DNA from: Flaveria trinervia
Lineage: Eukaryota > Streptophyta > Magnoliopsida > Asterales > Asteraceae
Reading direction: 5' to 3'
NCBI GenBank assembly: GCA_025506515.1
Contig: CM046457.1
Coordinates: 41,411,541 to 41,475,540, forward strand
DNA: 64,000 nt
Notes under the pieces: generated by a model
Seen by the model: the letters and a program-made list of their open reading frames with translations, nothing else
What the model was told of the DNA's origin: nothing
The model's database searches: none
In this document: positions 33,645-44,984 of the stretch, in pieces
Layout of the letters: every line of letters begins with the position of its first letter
How positions within the stretch are numbered: the first letter of the stretch is position 1
Translations under genes and position numbers: made by a program

Positions 33645-36600
33645 CTAAAGAAGGTTGATTGTTAATTTTTGAAATCCATCAGTTTGATTTCTCATATATT
33701 GAGGATTAACATAAACTTTGCTCATGTTTGAATTTAACAAATCCTCTAGTATGTGATCTCTTTCCAAAATAACAATTTGCGTATTGTGAGTCTTCTCATC
33801 ACAATAAGTACAGTATTTGTTAAAATAACAATCTGCTATGAAATGATTTCTCATGTCACATATGTGATACTTGTTGAAATAGCACTCAGAAGTATTGTGA
33901 TTTTTCATATCACATATTTCATAGTACTTTTATGGAGTCATAAACAACTTTTTGTTAACTTTTGACATTGACACTATTGGATTCATTTTTATATTTTGGT
34001 GTCAAATAGTTAAACTGTTGTTTTTCAGTTTTCACATTTTGATTTTGTTCCAAATTATATTGCATTTGTTTAACATGAACTTCCTTCTTGAATTCATTAG
34101 GAAAAATCTTTTTGCTACAGCAGAAGTCTTAGAATCTGAACTTGATTCAGATCAGAGTGAGATTTGTTCATGTATTCACCTTGTTGGTTTGAAGAGAATT
34201 CATATTTAACAAACCGGCTAACACAATATTATTGGTTTAAGTTTGTGCCTGATTTGTTGCTTTGATCAACTTTTCTGACTTTTGTTTTGTTCAGATTTGT
34301 TTTGATGATTCTTTCTTCTTCTTTGATTCTTTGACTTAGAAGTACTTGGTTTACTTCCAGATTGAACATCATCAAAAGAAGATTCCATTTCAAATTGAAC
34401 TTGTTTTAGATTAATAGTGTTTGAATCTTCTGATGTTCCTACCTGTTGTTTATCTTTATTTGCTTTGAACTTTCACTTCTTCTAATACAGATTGAATTTG
34501 ATCAGAAGTGTTTTGTTTTGTTTGTTTTGGTTCATAAGTTTTTATCTTGATTGGATGACCATTTTTAATCTTTTCTTGATCATTTTCAACAAAAACTTTT
34601 ACATTTTCCTTTTCTTCTTCTAAATTCTTGTTTTTGACCTGAATATCTTTAAGTTTAGCTTTATTCTCTGGAGAATGGTCATGTGTATTAAAGTTCTCTG
34701 GTAAAGTGTTTGTAATAGATTCAGGCATAGGTTCATGAGTAAAACCTAACCCTGATTTCTGTTCATCTTTTCTCTCACTTCCTAGTTTTTCTACAATCAT
34801 TTTTGAACTTTTTACTTTAGCAAGATCCATTTGAGTAGCCATATGTGCTATCTTCTCCTGTCAAAATTTTTGGTCATCTCTTCCAATTGTTTAAAGACAA
34901 TTTCTATTTTTTTAGAGTTTTGTTCCATGAAGTTTAAGAGAATAATCTTTTGATCTGTTGTTTTTGATCAGATTTTAATTTGTTATGCATTGACTCTTCT
35001 TGTTTAATTCTCACAATTTTATATGAGTAGTTTCTATAGTATTCAACATGTTCATAGCATGATTTTGTGCAGAGTTTTTCTCTCACTTCAGATGGGATTT
35101 CAAGGAATTTTGGAGATAAGGTTTCAGATTTTGAAGAAGAAGTGTCAACCTTAGGTTGATCAGACTGTGCCATTAGAGCTACTTCATCTGTATCCTCCTT
35201 AGGATATGTACTAACAATTTCCTGTATTTCTGCAATAAGAGATAAACTTGATGTTAAATCATTAGTAGACTTTTTGCATATGCACTAAATATAACCATCT
35301 TTAATGCTGACTACTAAAGCTTTTGGTTTCATCATATGGTTTTGTTTCATTTTTAGGCTCAAGCACAGGAAGACTTTGATAAGGCTTTTGAAAAGTCTTC
35401 TGAGCTAGTTGAAACCTTTGATTGCTAGAACTTGATTGAGAATTTCCTCCGTTATTCCTTGGATCTTTGCATTCTCTTGAGAAATGTCCATAACTGTTAC
35501 AGTTAAAACACCTTGATTTTGACTTATCAAATCCAACAATCTTGTTAGCACTTGGCTTGTACTTCCTATTGACATATGAGTGTTTTTGTGTCCTGTAAGC
35601 AATCATTACCATCTGCTAGTTTAAGTCCATCTCTTCAACATCTTCAGGATCCATTTCAAACAAATCCTGCAAAACAAGGTCAAATTGAGTAAAATGGCTA
35701 CCTTGATATGCTTAAAAGCTAGCCATAAATGCAATGAATGCAGTTTTACACTCTTATCCTCTAATAGGATGTTAATCATATCTTTAACTTTTCTATATAT
35801 AGCAGAGTTAGATGAAGAAGCCTCTGTTTGAATATTAGATGTTTGAGACTGAGATTTAGGAGGAGATTAAGAATGAGACTGTGTTGTATAAGCAGGAGCA
35901 CTAGTAAATGATGAATCAGTGAAAAATCTTGCTCCAACAAACAAATCTCCCTCTTCTTCTGTAATTTTCTCACTTTTTGCCATGAATGCATTTTCAATAG
36001 TGTTTGCAGGAGAGGCAACAAACTGATACTGGTACATTGATGCTGCTCTATCATTATTCCTTGAGCTTTCATCAATCTCTACTGACTCTATCTTGGCAAT
36101 GAGTAGATATAGATCCATAGGGAACTTCTCAGTATGCCTTAGTAAGGTAACTATTTGTTTTCATGATGAGGGTAAAGCATTGTAGTCTAAGATTTAGATC
36201 CTCAAGATCAGGCTTAATACCAGTGTTGACATCTCAGTTGTAAGTTGAACAAATTTGTTCATCATCTGATTTATGGTTTCTTCAGACAAATGTTGAAACA
36301 GTTCTAATTGCCTTTTCAACTTTTGTTTCTTGAGATTTTGAATCTCCTTGCCTCCTTATAAATGGTCTTTAAGGCTTTATACATGGTGTATCCAGTTTGA
36401 TATCCATCAAGCCTTGCAAGAACTTCTAGAGGTAGTCCTTTACACATCAAGGAATATGCTTTGATATCATTCTTTACTCTTCTCAAATCATCTCCTTAAA
36501 GACCATCTTCAGGATAGGGTTCTTGAGAATCTTTAGTATAAACAAACCCTCTGTCAGGCCCATCAGTGATTATTGGAATGTATGGTCCTTTCTTTATAGA

Positions 36601-36720
36601 TTTCCAAATATTAGTGTCAATGGAATTTAAATGATGTTTTAACCTAAGAGACCAATTTTTAAAATCAGCTCTATTTTTAAGTTTTGGAACTCTATTTTCA
36701 GAATCTTCTGATTTCACCAT
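33645..36720 (-). pseudogene. Copia A gag (frameshifted)
   Basis: Starts at ATG 36720 (MVKSEDSENRVPKLKNRADF, NWSLRLKHHL), shifts at about 36496, continues with a segment LMCKGLPLEVLARLDGYQTG (near 36420) and pieces at 36118-35867. A zinc knuckle CFNCNSYGHFSREC sits at 35467-35510. Then come IPSEVREKLCTKSCYEHVEY (35090), a Glu/Lys-rich coiled-coil stretch (34842-34456) and, at 33925-33770, a short tandem array of CCHC-like units with period about 17 residues (CDMKNHNTSEC, CDMRNHFIADC, CTYCDEKTHNTQI). The layout matches copia B gag, with extra distal knuckles. Confidence 0.75.
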
Positions 36721-36819
36721 TCTTATATTTTTGTTGTTTTTCTTAGATTTTGAAATAAGTAAAGAAATGAAAAAGTTTTTGAAAATTTTTCTTTAAAAAA
36801 ATTCTAAGTATCAAGGGTG

Positions 36820-37165
36820 ATGCACCTGAACAGTAATCAAACCTCCAAACAGTTAATGTGCCTAGGTTGAGAGACGTCTAAGGGACTGCCTTAGAAAATT
36901 TTCCAAACCGCCTAAGTTGATGCGTCTGAATAGTAGTGAAACGCCTGAACAGTTGTAATGCGCCTACACAGTTGTAAAGTGCCTCAACAGTTGTCAAACG
37001 TCTAAACAGTTCTAATACGCCTCAACAAAGATGATACTTCTGGACTTATACTCTTCAACAGTAGTCAAACGTCTTAACTGAAAACGTCCAAACAATGTTA
37101 ATGTGACTATACAGTAGTCAAACGCCTAACACTTAGACAATTTTTCAGCAAACTTCAACCCTAAT
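36820..37165 (-). repeat. Degenerate repeat in copia A leader
   Basis: Between PBS and gag, repeated words of the type GCGCCTAAACAGTTGTAA (plus-strand reading) occur at irregular spacing. They resemble the minisatellite at 15470-15990. The rest of 36721-37550 is AT-rich leader without a frame. Confidence 0.55.
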
Positions 37166-37550
37166 GCGCCACATTCATCATGTTCATATGAATGTAACTA
37201 ACTCAAATCTTCTGAAATTCTTAAGAGTTGATGAATTGGATTGAAACTTTCCAATTAGACATGTTTTATACCGATAATCATTCTTCTAACATCAATTTCT
37301 TTCAATATCAACAACAAATCAATCAATTTTGTGATTTTCAGTTTGAAAAATAGTGAGCTTTTCGAACACAAATTCAACAAATTATCTCGAATTTGATGAA
37401 TTTAACTGCTAATTGTGGTTTAAAACATGTTTCTGATGATGAAACACATCTGAAATCCACAAAATTTGAATTGAATTGTCTATCAATCACAGATTCAGTG
37501 AATGTTTGAGTTTGACAGTTCGACAAAACTCAAAGATCACTCTACCAACA

Positions 37551-37562
37551 GCTCTAATACCA
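37551..37562 (-). other. Copia A primer-binding site (tRNA-iMet)
   Basis: Minus-strand TGGTATTAGAGC, two bases from the LTR border at 37565; one mismatch to the initiator tRNA-Met complement. Confidence 0.88.
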
Positions 37563-37564
37563 TT

Positions 37565-37860
37565 TGATAGGATCAAATGTATCAATCTGTGATGATATAT
37601 GAACACAATTCAAAGAAATACAAACAAAGTAATCAAATCAAGCAAGATATCAACAAATTCACAGTTACATTAATATCAAGCAAAGACAATTACAAAGTAA
37701 GTAAGTAAGCAGTTTTCGTCTCTCTTACTAACTACAACAATCTAAGCTATTTATAATGAAACAAAAGGAACTAACAAAATTACAAAACTAGTCTCTATAT
37801 TATTACAAATAGTAAAAAGACACATAAAGACAACATGTTAATCTTTCTAGAGAACTAACA
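37565..37860 (-). repeat. Copia A 5' LTR
   Basis: Plus-strand TGATAGGATCAAATG to GAGAACTAACA, 296 bp, mate of 1685-1975. It is followed by CACAT, matching AACAT before 1685 at four of five bases. Confidence 0.92.
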
Positions 37861-37917
37861 CACATCATAAGTGAATAGATTGTGTTCATTAAAATCAATA
37901 GTTATAGATTTCTAAGA

Positions 37918-38040
37918 GTTAGGTAGGATTCAGAGTGGTGTGCTCACCACTAACAAAGGTTGTGAGTTCGAGTCAAGGGGAGGCAACTCCTATATTATCT
38001 ACGTGTTTCCCATTATATCTTAGATAGTCTAAGATTTGTT
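37918..38040 (+). repeat. Possible tRNA-derived SINE fragment
   Basis: The stretch ATTCAGAGTGGTGTGCTC resembles a pol III A box and GTGAGTTCGAGTC, about 30 bp downstream, resembles a B box, as in tRNA-derived plant SINEs. No flanking duplication was identified. The rest of 37861-38101 between copia A and gypsy-2 holds nothing recognisable. Confidence 0.3.
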
Positions 38041-38101
38041 AAAATTATTGATTTATTTGATATTGTTGTATACAATGCTTTATTTCTCTAAATACTAATA
38101 A

Positions 38102-38761
38102 TGTAACACCCGAGTATTTTTTTTTAGTAAAAAAGAAAAATAAAGTGAAGAAAAAGAAAGAAAAGATATTTTACCTAAGTTAAGGAGTAAAAAGTGTCAA
38201 AAAGGAGAAAAGGTTTGAAAAAGTGGGTGTAAAAGGTGATAGCCGCCCATCACCTCCTACACACCTTTTTCATCTGGGTTTTAGAGAGAGAAGAGAAAGT
38301 GCAGCAGAACTCTCGGGTCTTGAAGAAGAACAAGCTGAAAATTTGAATTCAAGGTAAGAATTCATGGTTTTATGGTGTTCTTAACTGGTTATGTCCTCGG
38401 GTTTATGCTCATGTGTGTTTTGTGTGTTTGGTTGTATGTTTTAGTGGGTTTCAAGGTGGTTGAACTCACTCAGCAACGCTGACTTTTATGCATTTTCCAG
38501 TTGGCATGTGAGCATTGCTGAGGATGGTGCGGGACAGCTACTTGGCATTTTGGATAGCATTCTTTTCTTAATGTTTTTGCATTGTAATGCGAACGAATGA
38601 TGGTTTGAAATAAATTATGTATTAACTTGCAAAAGCATTTATAATGAAATGAAAAGTTATTTTGATGTTCCGTTGTGATGTTTTATGAAAGTTAAAGGTA
38701 ATTATATGTTTTATGTGCAATGATTGACCAGCTGTGAGCGTCCCAGGAACGGGGCCTTACA
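38102..38761 (+). repeat. Gypsy-2 5' LTR
   Basis: TGTAACACCCGAG to GGGGCCTTACA. Hairpin at 38235-38254 (GGTGAT/ATCACC). Only one GAACTCACTC copy (38462) where gypsy-1 has two flanking the missing module. PBS TGGTATCAAAGCC at 38765-38777. Confidence 0.94.
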
Positions 38762-39114
38762 AGTTGGTATCAAAGCCAAAGTTTAAATGAAACAGGTAAA
38801 TTTTCAACATAAACCTATACTTAAACTGAAAATGGGATGGAAATGGAAGGGATGCCAGTCCGAGTAGCTGCATGCCATCAGGTATTTTCTTAATGTTAAC
38901 TGGTATTACGTGCGCATGTTATGTGGTTATGTGTTGCTTGTAGATTTAGATACTGATGTAGTCAGGATAGGTAATGCTAGGGGTATGAAGAGTAAAGTAA
39001 GTGGCTAATCACAACTGGCCACTGTAATTAGAGACTTACTATACTTGACATAAACTGAGTTGTTCCTTGAATGACCGTGTTCGTGTTTGAATCTTTCAAT
39101 GTGTGTGTTAGAGG

Positions 39115-40797
39115 ATGGCTGGTGGTAGATCATCTAAAGCTTCACGTGGTGGAGGTTGTGGTGATGAACCATGGGTTACGAGAGGAAGGCCTAGATCCGA
39201 AAAGGTGGTTCATGAAGAACCCGAGACCCCTCATCCAGAGGGCGTGATGAGAGCGCCAATTTGAGAGCGTCAGTAAAAGAGGCTGTTGTGGAAGAAGTTC
39301 ATTAGGTCATGTAGACAATCTTACCGTCTGTAGTGACTAAAGTGATTAAAGCTGTACGGGAAGGGGAGAGGAAGGAAAGAAGTAGACCTATGGGCAAAAC
39401 AAGACAGCCCGAGAATGAGACGGTTCTATCTGATGACAAAGAAGAAGAGGAAAAGAAGAGCCTACGTCGGAGGCGGCACAAGGCTGTAACTACAGGGTGT
39501 TACAAAGGTGCAAGCCCCCTACTTTTTATGGTAATGGCACTGCTGCTGCTGCTCACCGATGGGTGAGAGAAAATGAAGCTATTCTGAATATCAGCGAGTG
39601 CCGAGAAGACCAGAAAATGAAATTTGCTTCCCACTCTTTTGTGACTCGGCTTTGTGTTTGGTGGGACAATATAGTTCAAGCCGAGGGTAGCCAGGCAATT
39701 GGGAGAATGAGGTGGTCTGAGCTGAAAATTTGGTGATTGAGGAGTTCTGTCCTCATAGGGAAATGGATAAGGTGGAAAGGGAATTCTGCAGTTGGAGGCG
39801 GGAACAATGACACATCAACATACAACACCACTAAATTCAATGAGATGGCACGTCTGGTGCGGATCAAGTGATGCCTTTGTCATGAAAGATTATGAGGTAC
39901 ATTAGGGTTTGCCGACGGATATCCGTAGGCACATGATCGCCGCCCGGTCGAGTACATTTAGGTGGTGGTTGATCTGGCGGGGAGGTTGTATGATGAGAGA
40001 ACTGTGGTGGTGGCCGAAGGTAGCAAGAAAGGTGGTCGTGACCAGAATTGGAGTGGGAAAAGGTTTGGTCGAGGTGGTGTCCCGACGAGTAACAAGAAGG
40101 CACGGGTAGATGACCATCGTGTGGTCACCTCTGATCCGGGGTCGAAGAAGTGTGGCAAATGTGGAATGGAGCATATTGGAGAATGTAGGCTGGATCAAAC
40201 TTGTGCTTCAAGTGTGGGAGGATGGGACACATAGCAAAGGACTGTCGTGCAGGAAGATGTTTTAATTGTGGCGCGGAGGGCCATATGAGTAGAGATTGTA
40301 AGAAGCCAAGGAATGAGAGTTCTAGGGCAAAGAAGACTGGAGGTGAAGGACCAAGGGCGAGCGCCAAAGCATTTATGATGACGCAGGAGGAGGCTAGGAC
40401 GGACCCAGATGTTGTGTCAGGTACGTTTCTAGCAAACCAAACTTTAGCCTCTGTGTTATTCGATTCTAGTGCTAGTAAAAGTTTTATTTCTGCTGCTTTC
40501 TGTGCTAAATTGCCTATTAGTAGTAAGAATATAGATGCGCCCTTCGATGTAAAAACTGCCATAGGTAAGTCTACCAGGATTTCTAAGATGATAGAAGGAT
40601 GTGATGTGGAACTAGAAGGTCATAAGTTTCCGGTTAGACCATTCGTGATGACCTTAGGCGGGTTTGATGTAGTCCTGGGGATGGATTGGTTAGCGGACAA
40701 CGAGGCGAACATTGTGTGTCGCAAGAAGATGATTCATTTGATAGCGCCTGACGGGAGTTTGGTAATGGTTATGGTGATCGAATCACGACGATTCTAA
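39115..40797 (+). pseudogene. Gypsy-2 gag and protease (frameshifted)
   Basis: ATG 39115 opens MAGGRSSKASRGGG, as in gypsy-1. The frame breaks at about 39240, at stops near 39304 and 39312, and again near 39480-39900. The C-terminal part 40201-40797 is intact: two well-formed CCHC knuckles (CFKCGRMGHIAKDC, CFNCGAEGHMSRDC), a basic linker, then protease LFDSSASKSFIS at about 40458 and FDVVLGMDWLADNEANIVC. The protease active-site triad reads D-S-S rather than D-S/T-G, as in gypsy-1. Both knuckles here keep all zinc ligands, unlike gypsy-1. Confidence 0.85.
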
Positions 40798-43709
40798 AAG
40801 TAATCTCAATGGCGGTGCGGGAAAGTGCATGGGGCGTGGATGTAGTGCCTACTTGCTTATGTAAAGGATGTGGACACCCCAACACCACAGTTATCCGATG
40901 TCCCGGTTGTGTGTGACTTCCCAGATGTGTTTCCTGAAGACTTACTAGGAGTGCCACCTGACCGCGAGATCGAGTTCCAGATTGATTTGATACAAGGTGC
41001 CCAACCTGTTGCTAAGGCACCATATCGGTTGGCTCTGACTGAGATGAAGAGTTGATGGAGCACTTGCAGGAGCTGCTTGATAAGGGGTTTATTAGACCGA
41101 GTATCTCTCCTTGGGGTGCTGGGACTTATTCGTGAAGAAGAAAGACGGTAGTATGAGGATGTGTATTGACTACCGTGAGCTGAATAAGTTGACGATAAAG
41201 AACTGATACCGCTTACTAAGAATTGATGATTTCTTTGATCAGCTTCAAGGTTCTAGTTGGTTCTCGAGGATAGACCTTCGATCGGGTTATCACCAGCTGA
41301 AGGTGAAAGCGCAGAATATTCCTAAAACAACTTTTCGCACGCGTGATGGTCACTACGAGTTCCTCGTTATGTCATTTGGTTTGACCAATGTGCCAGCTGC
41401 TTTCATGGACTTGATGAATCGAGTGTGTCAGCCGATGCTGGATAAATCAGTGATTGTGTTTATCGATGATATCCTGATTATTCCAAGAGTAAAGAGGAGC
41501 ATGCCAGTCACATTCGAGAGGTGATAGAGATGTTGAGAAGGGAGAAGTTGTATGCTAAATTCTCAAAGTGCACATTGTGGTTGCATGAGGTTGAATTCTT
41601 GGATCATGTGGTGAATCCTAACGGGATTATGGTGGATCCGGCAAAGGTGGAGGCAGTGATGCAATGGAAGTCTCCAAAGACACCATCGGAGATTCGTAGT
41701 TTCTTGGGTTTGGCGGGCTACTACAGGAGGTTCATTCAAGACTTCTCTAAGATCGCTTCTCCACTGACCAAGTTGACCCGTAAAGATGTAAAGTTCGTAC
41801 GGGGTCAAACTCAAGAGAAGGCATTCGAGGAATTAAAGGCGAGGTTGACTCAAGCTCCTGTTCTGTAACTACCCGATGGAAGTGAAGATCTAGTGGTTTA
41901 TTATAATGCTTCGTACACGGGGTTGGGGTGTGTGTAATGCAGAGAGGAAAGGTTATAGCCTATGCATCCTGACAGTTAAAGGTTCATAAGGTCAATTATC
42001 CTACTCATGATTTGGAGCTAGTAGCCGTGGTATTTGCATTAAAGATTTGGAGGCACTACCTTTACGGGATGAAATGCACCATATACACCGACCACAAGAG
42101 CCTGAAGTACTTCTTTGAGTAGAAAGATTTGTACATGAGGCAAAGGAGATAGTTGGAGCTCATAAAATAGTACGATTGTGAGATCCATTACCATGAGGGC
42201 AAAGCCAACGTGGTGGCGGATGCCCTTGCCGGAAAGAGAGACCCGAACCGATTCGGTGAAAGCTTATCAGTTGATCATGACCTCGGATGTGATGAAGCAA
42301 GTCAAAGAGTTTCAAGATGAGGCATTTAAAGAAGATCATCTCAACTCTGGAAGAATGAGAGGTCTGGTTGCGGAATCGGTGTGAAAACACACAAGGTGTT
42401 AGAACTCGATTTGGACGAATGTGGATTCCTCATTTTGGGGATCTATGCATGAAGATCATGGACGAAGCTCATAACACTCGATACTCTATTCATCCCACTA
42501 CTGCAAAGATGTACAAAGACATGAAGAAAGATTATTGTGGCCGAGTATGAAGCGTGATGTGGTGGAGTATGTGAGTAAATGCCTTACCTGTTTACAAGTG
42601 AAGGCCGAGCACCAAAAGCCGTATGGAAGATACAAACCTTTGGATATACCAGAGTGGAAGTGGGAACATATCACCATGGATTTCATTACGAAACTACCGC
42701 GTGCCACACGAGGGTATGATGCCATATGGTTAATAGTTGATCGTTTGACGAAGAGTGCTCACTTTCTACCAATCCTCGAGACGTATTCATCGAGAGGTTG
42801 ACGGATCTTTTCATCAAGGAGATTGTAACTCATCATGGTGTGCTAGTGTTTATTATCGTGACACCCGGTTTACATCAAAATTTTGGAAGAAATTCCACGA
42901 TGCAATGGGGACGAGATTACATATTAGCACGGCTTATCATCCTCAGACAGATGGTCAGTCGGAAAGGACCATTCAAATGCTGGAGGATATGCTTCGTGCA
43001 TGTGTCATCGATTTTGGAGGAAGTTGGGATGACCACTACCATTAGTTGAGTTCTCATATAACAACAGTTATCATGCCAGTATCGGTATGCCCCCTTATGA
43101 AATGCTATATGGTAGGAGATGTAGGACACCCGTGTGTTGGGGTAATATTGGTCAAAAGAAGTTAGGGAGCGTCGAGTTGATCGAGGCTACGACTGAGAAG
43201 CTTGAAAAGATCAAGGCCTTCATGAAGGCAGCCAAAGATAGATAGAAGTTGTATGCTGATAAACAATGTAGAAAGATTGAGTTCCAGGTGGGTGACAGGG
43301 TTATGTTGAAAGTCTCACCTTGGAAGGGTATCATTCGGTTCAGAAAGCGGGGCAATTTGAGCCCGAGATACATAGGGCCTTTCCAAATCATTGCTTGAGT
43401 AGGAGAGGTAGCCTATAGACTAGAGTTACTAGATGAGTTAAGTGGAATCCACCCAACATTCCATGTATCTCATCTGAGAAAGTGTTTAGTAGATAAAGAT
43501 ATGATTGTACCATGGAGGATATTAAGGTAGCTGAATGGCTCAATTACATGGAGCAACCAGTCGCGATCATTGATCGAAAAGAGAAGAGGCTGAGGAATAA
43601 AGTGGTTCCTCTTGTGCATGTACAGTGGAAGCATAGGAAAGGATCCGAATCTATGTGGGAGACTAAAGAAGAGATGAGACAGCACTACCCACAATTGTTT
43701 GAGGAATAA
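40798..43709 (+). pseudogene. Gypsy-2 RT, RNase H, integrase and chromodomain-like tail (frameshifted)
   Basis: RT pieces: DREIEFQIDLIQGAQPVAKA (40970), PYRLALTEMK, IDLRSGYHQLK (41270) and 41303-41524 with LVMSFGLTNVPAAFMDLMNR and an intact FIDDIL at about 41458. Then FLGLAGYYRRFIQDFSKIA (41700). RNase H (about 41880-42230) has frameshifts and stops. Integrase: HNTRYSIHPTTAKMYKDM (42460), CLTCLQVKAEHQ (42580), TMDFIT (42675), DRLTKSAHFLP (42740), HISTAYHPQTDGQSERTIQ (42920); the second Asp of DDE sits next to a small deletion near 42858. The tail 43512-43709 has RNKVVPLVHVQWKHRK and SMWETKEEMR. RT active-site residues survive, but no long frame is open. Confidence 0.85.
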
Positions 43710-43734
43710 CGGTTTTCGGGGACAAAACCTATAT

Positions 43735-43748
43735 AAGAGGGGTGGACT
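43735..43748 (+). other. Gypsy-2 polypurine tract
   Basis: AAGAGGGGTGGACT, identical to that of gypsy-1, adjoining the 3' LTR. Confidence 0.88.
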
Positions 43749-44408
43749 TGTAACACCCCGCGTATTTTTTTTAGTAAGAAAGAATAATAAAGTGAAGAAA
43801 ATGAAAGAAAAGACATTTTACCCAAGTTAAGGGGTAAAAAGTATCAAAAAGGACAAAAGATTTGAAAAAGTGGGTGTAAAAGGTGATGGCCGCCCATCAC
43901 CTCCTACACACCTTTTTCATCCGGGTTTTTAGAGAGAGAAGGGAAAGTTTAGCAGAACTCTCCGGCCTCGAAGAAGAACAAGCTGAAAATTCGAATTCAA
44001 TGTAAGAATTCATGGTTTTATGGTGTTCTTAACTGGTATGTCCTTGGGTTTATGCTCATGTGTGTTGTGTGTGTTCGGTTGTATGTTTTAGCGAGTTTCT
44101 AGGTGGTTGAACTCACTCAGCAACGCTAACTTTTATGCATTATCCAGTTGGCATGTGAGCATTGCTGAGGATGGCGCGGGGCAACTACTTGTCATTTTGG
44201 ATGGCATTCTTTTGTTAATGTTTTTGCATTGTAATGCGAATGAACGATGTTTTGAAATGAATGATTGTATTAACTTGTAAAAGCATTTATAATGAAATGA
44301 AAAGTTATTTTGATGTTCTGTTGCGATGATTTATGAAAGTTAAAGGTAATTATATGGTTTGTGTGCAATGATTGACTAGCTGTGAGGGCCCGGGAACGGG
44401 GACTTACA
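43749..44408 (+). repeat. Gypsy-2 3' LTR
   Basis: TGTAACACCCCGCG to GGGGACTTACA, 660 bp. Hairpin GGTGATGG/CCATCACC at 43882-43901. Followed by the target duplicate AATAA. Confidence 0.94.
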
Positions 44409-44884
44409 AATAACTAATTTGTTAGACTTCGTATGTGTTATTTCATCAAAATAGTTGTATGTTTATTTCACATTACGCAAGTGGTAGACGGGTTTGCGTT
44501 ACCTGGGTTGTTGCTTGTTTAAGAATGGTAATATCAATAGCAGTATATGTACATAGCATTCTACACCTTAATATGTACATCACGGACTAGAGAGTGTTAG
44601 TCCAATAAAAAGGGGAGCAGTTACATCACAAGTGAAAGACGTAGGCTGTTGTAGTCAGGGTTAGGTTTGGAAATGACAAGTGGGTATTGCCGACATTGTA
44701 CTTATTTTTACCTTCTTGCTAGAATGTTAGAAGTAAAAGACTATAAGATTCATTGTAGTAAAAGTGTGTTGTCATACTCTCTGTTTTGTGGGTATTGTCA
44801 CAGCATGTAATAGTTAGTGACTGTGAAATTAAAAGCATACAAAAGAGAAAAATGAATAAAAATTGACTTTTGGTGGATTACTTT
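44409..44884. other. Unassigned sequence left of the scaffold gap
   Basis: AT-rich DNA with no supported frame, repeat or RNA. It is the right flank of gypsy-2 and may belong to the element whose 3' end appears beyond the gap. Confidence 0.5.
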
Positions 44885-44984
44885 NNNNNNNNNNNNNNNN
44901 NNNNNNNNNNNNNNNNNNNNNNNNNNNNNNNNNNNNNNNNNNNNNNNNNNNNNNNNNNNNNNNNNNNNNNNNNNNNNNNNNNNN
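44885..44984. other. Assembly gap of exactly 100 N
   Basis: One hundred N residues, the conventional placeholder for a gap of unknown size. Short frames spanning it are not real. Confidence 0.99.

Larger units (their letters stand above)
1685..37860 (-). mobile_element. Copia A: giant Ty1/copia element carrying two nested elements
   Basis: Two LTRs of about 290 bp (1685-1975 and 37565-37860) face the same way and bracket, on the minus strand: PBS (37551-37562), repeat-rich leader, gag, protease, integrase, RT-RNase H, a noncoding spacer, an accessory ORF3 and a PPT (1976-1990). Flanks are AACAT and CACAT, a 5-bp duplication with one mismatch. Gypsy-1 (4843-14052) interrupts ORF3, and copia B (19285-31686) interrupts pol between integrase and RT. 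Without them the element is about 14.6 kb, roughly three times a typical copia element. The LTRs differ at roughly ten positions by eye, so it is older than copia B. Internal coding regions carry stops and frameshifts. Confidence 0.9.
38102..44408 (+). mobile_element. Gypsy-2: complete Ty3/gypsy chromovirus-type element
   Basis: LTRs 38102-38761 and 43749-44408 (660 bp each), with flanks AATAA at 38097-38101 and 44409-44413, an exact 5-bp target duplication. PBS, leader, gag (from 39115), pol (to 43709) and PPT (43735-43748) are in order. It belongs to the gypsy-1 lineage by LTR ends, leader block and pol, but its LTR lacks the 1.45-kb repeat module. The LTRs show many differences, so it is older than copia B. 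Frames are broken throughout. Confidence 0.95.

Noticed and set aside
37918..38000. Possible tRNA gene (B-box-like GAGTTCGAGTC)
   Set aside because: No acceptor stem or cloverleaf could be drawn; kept only as a weak SINE-like candidate.
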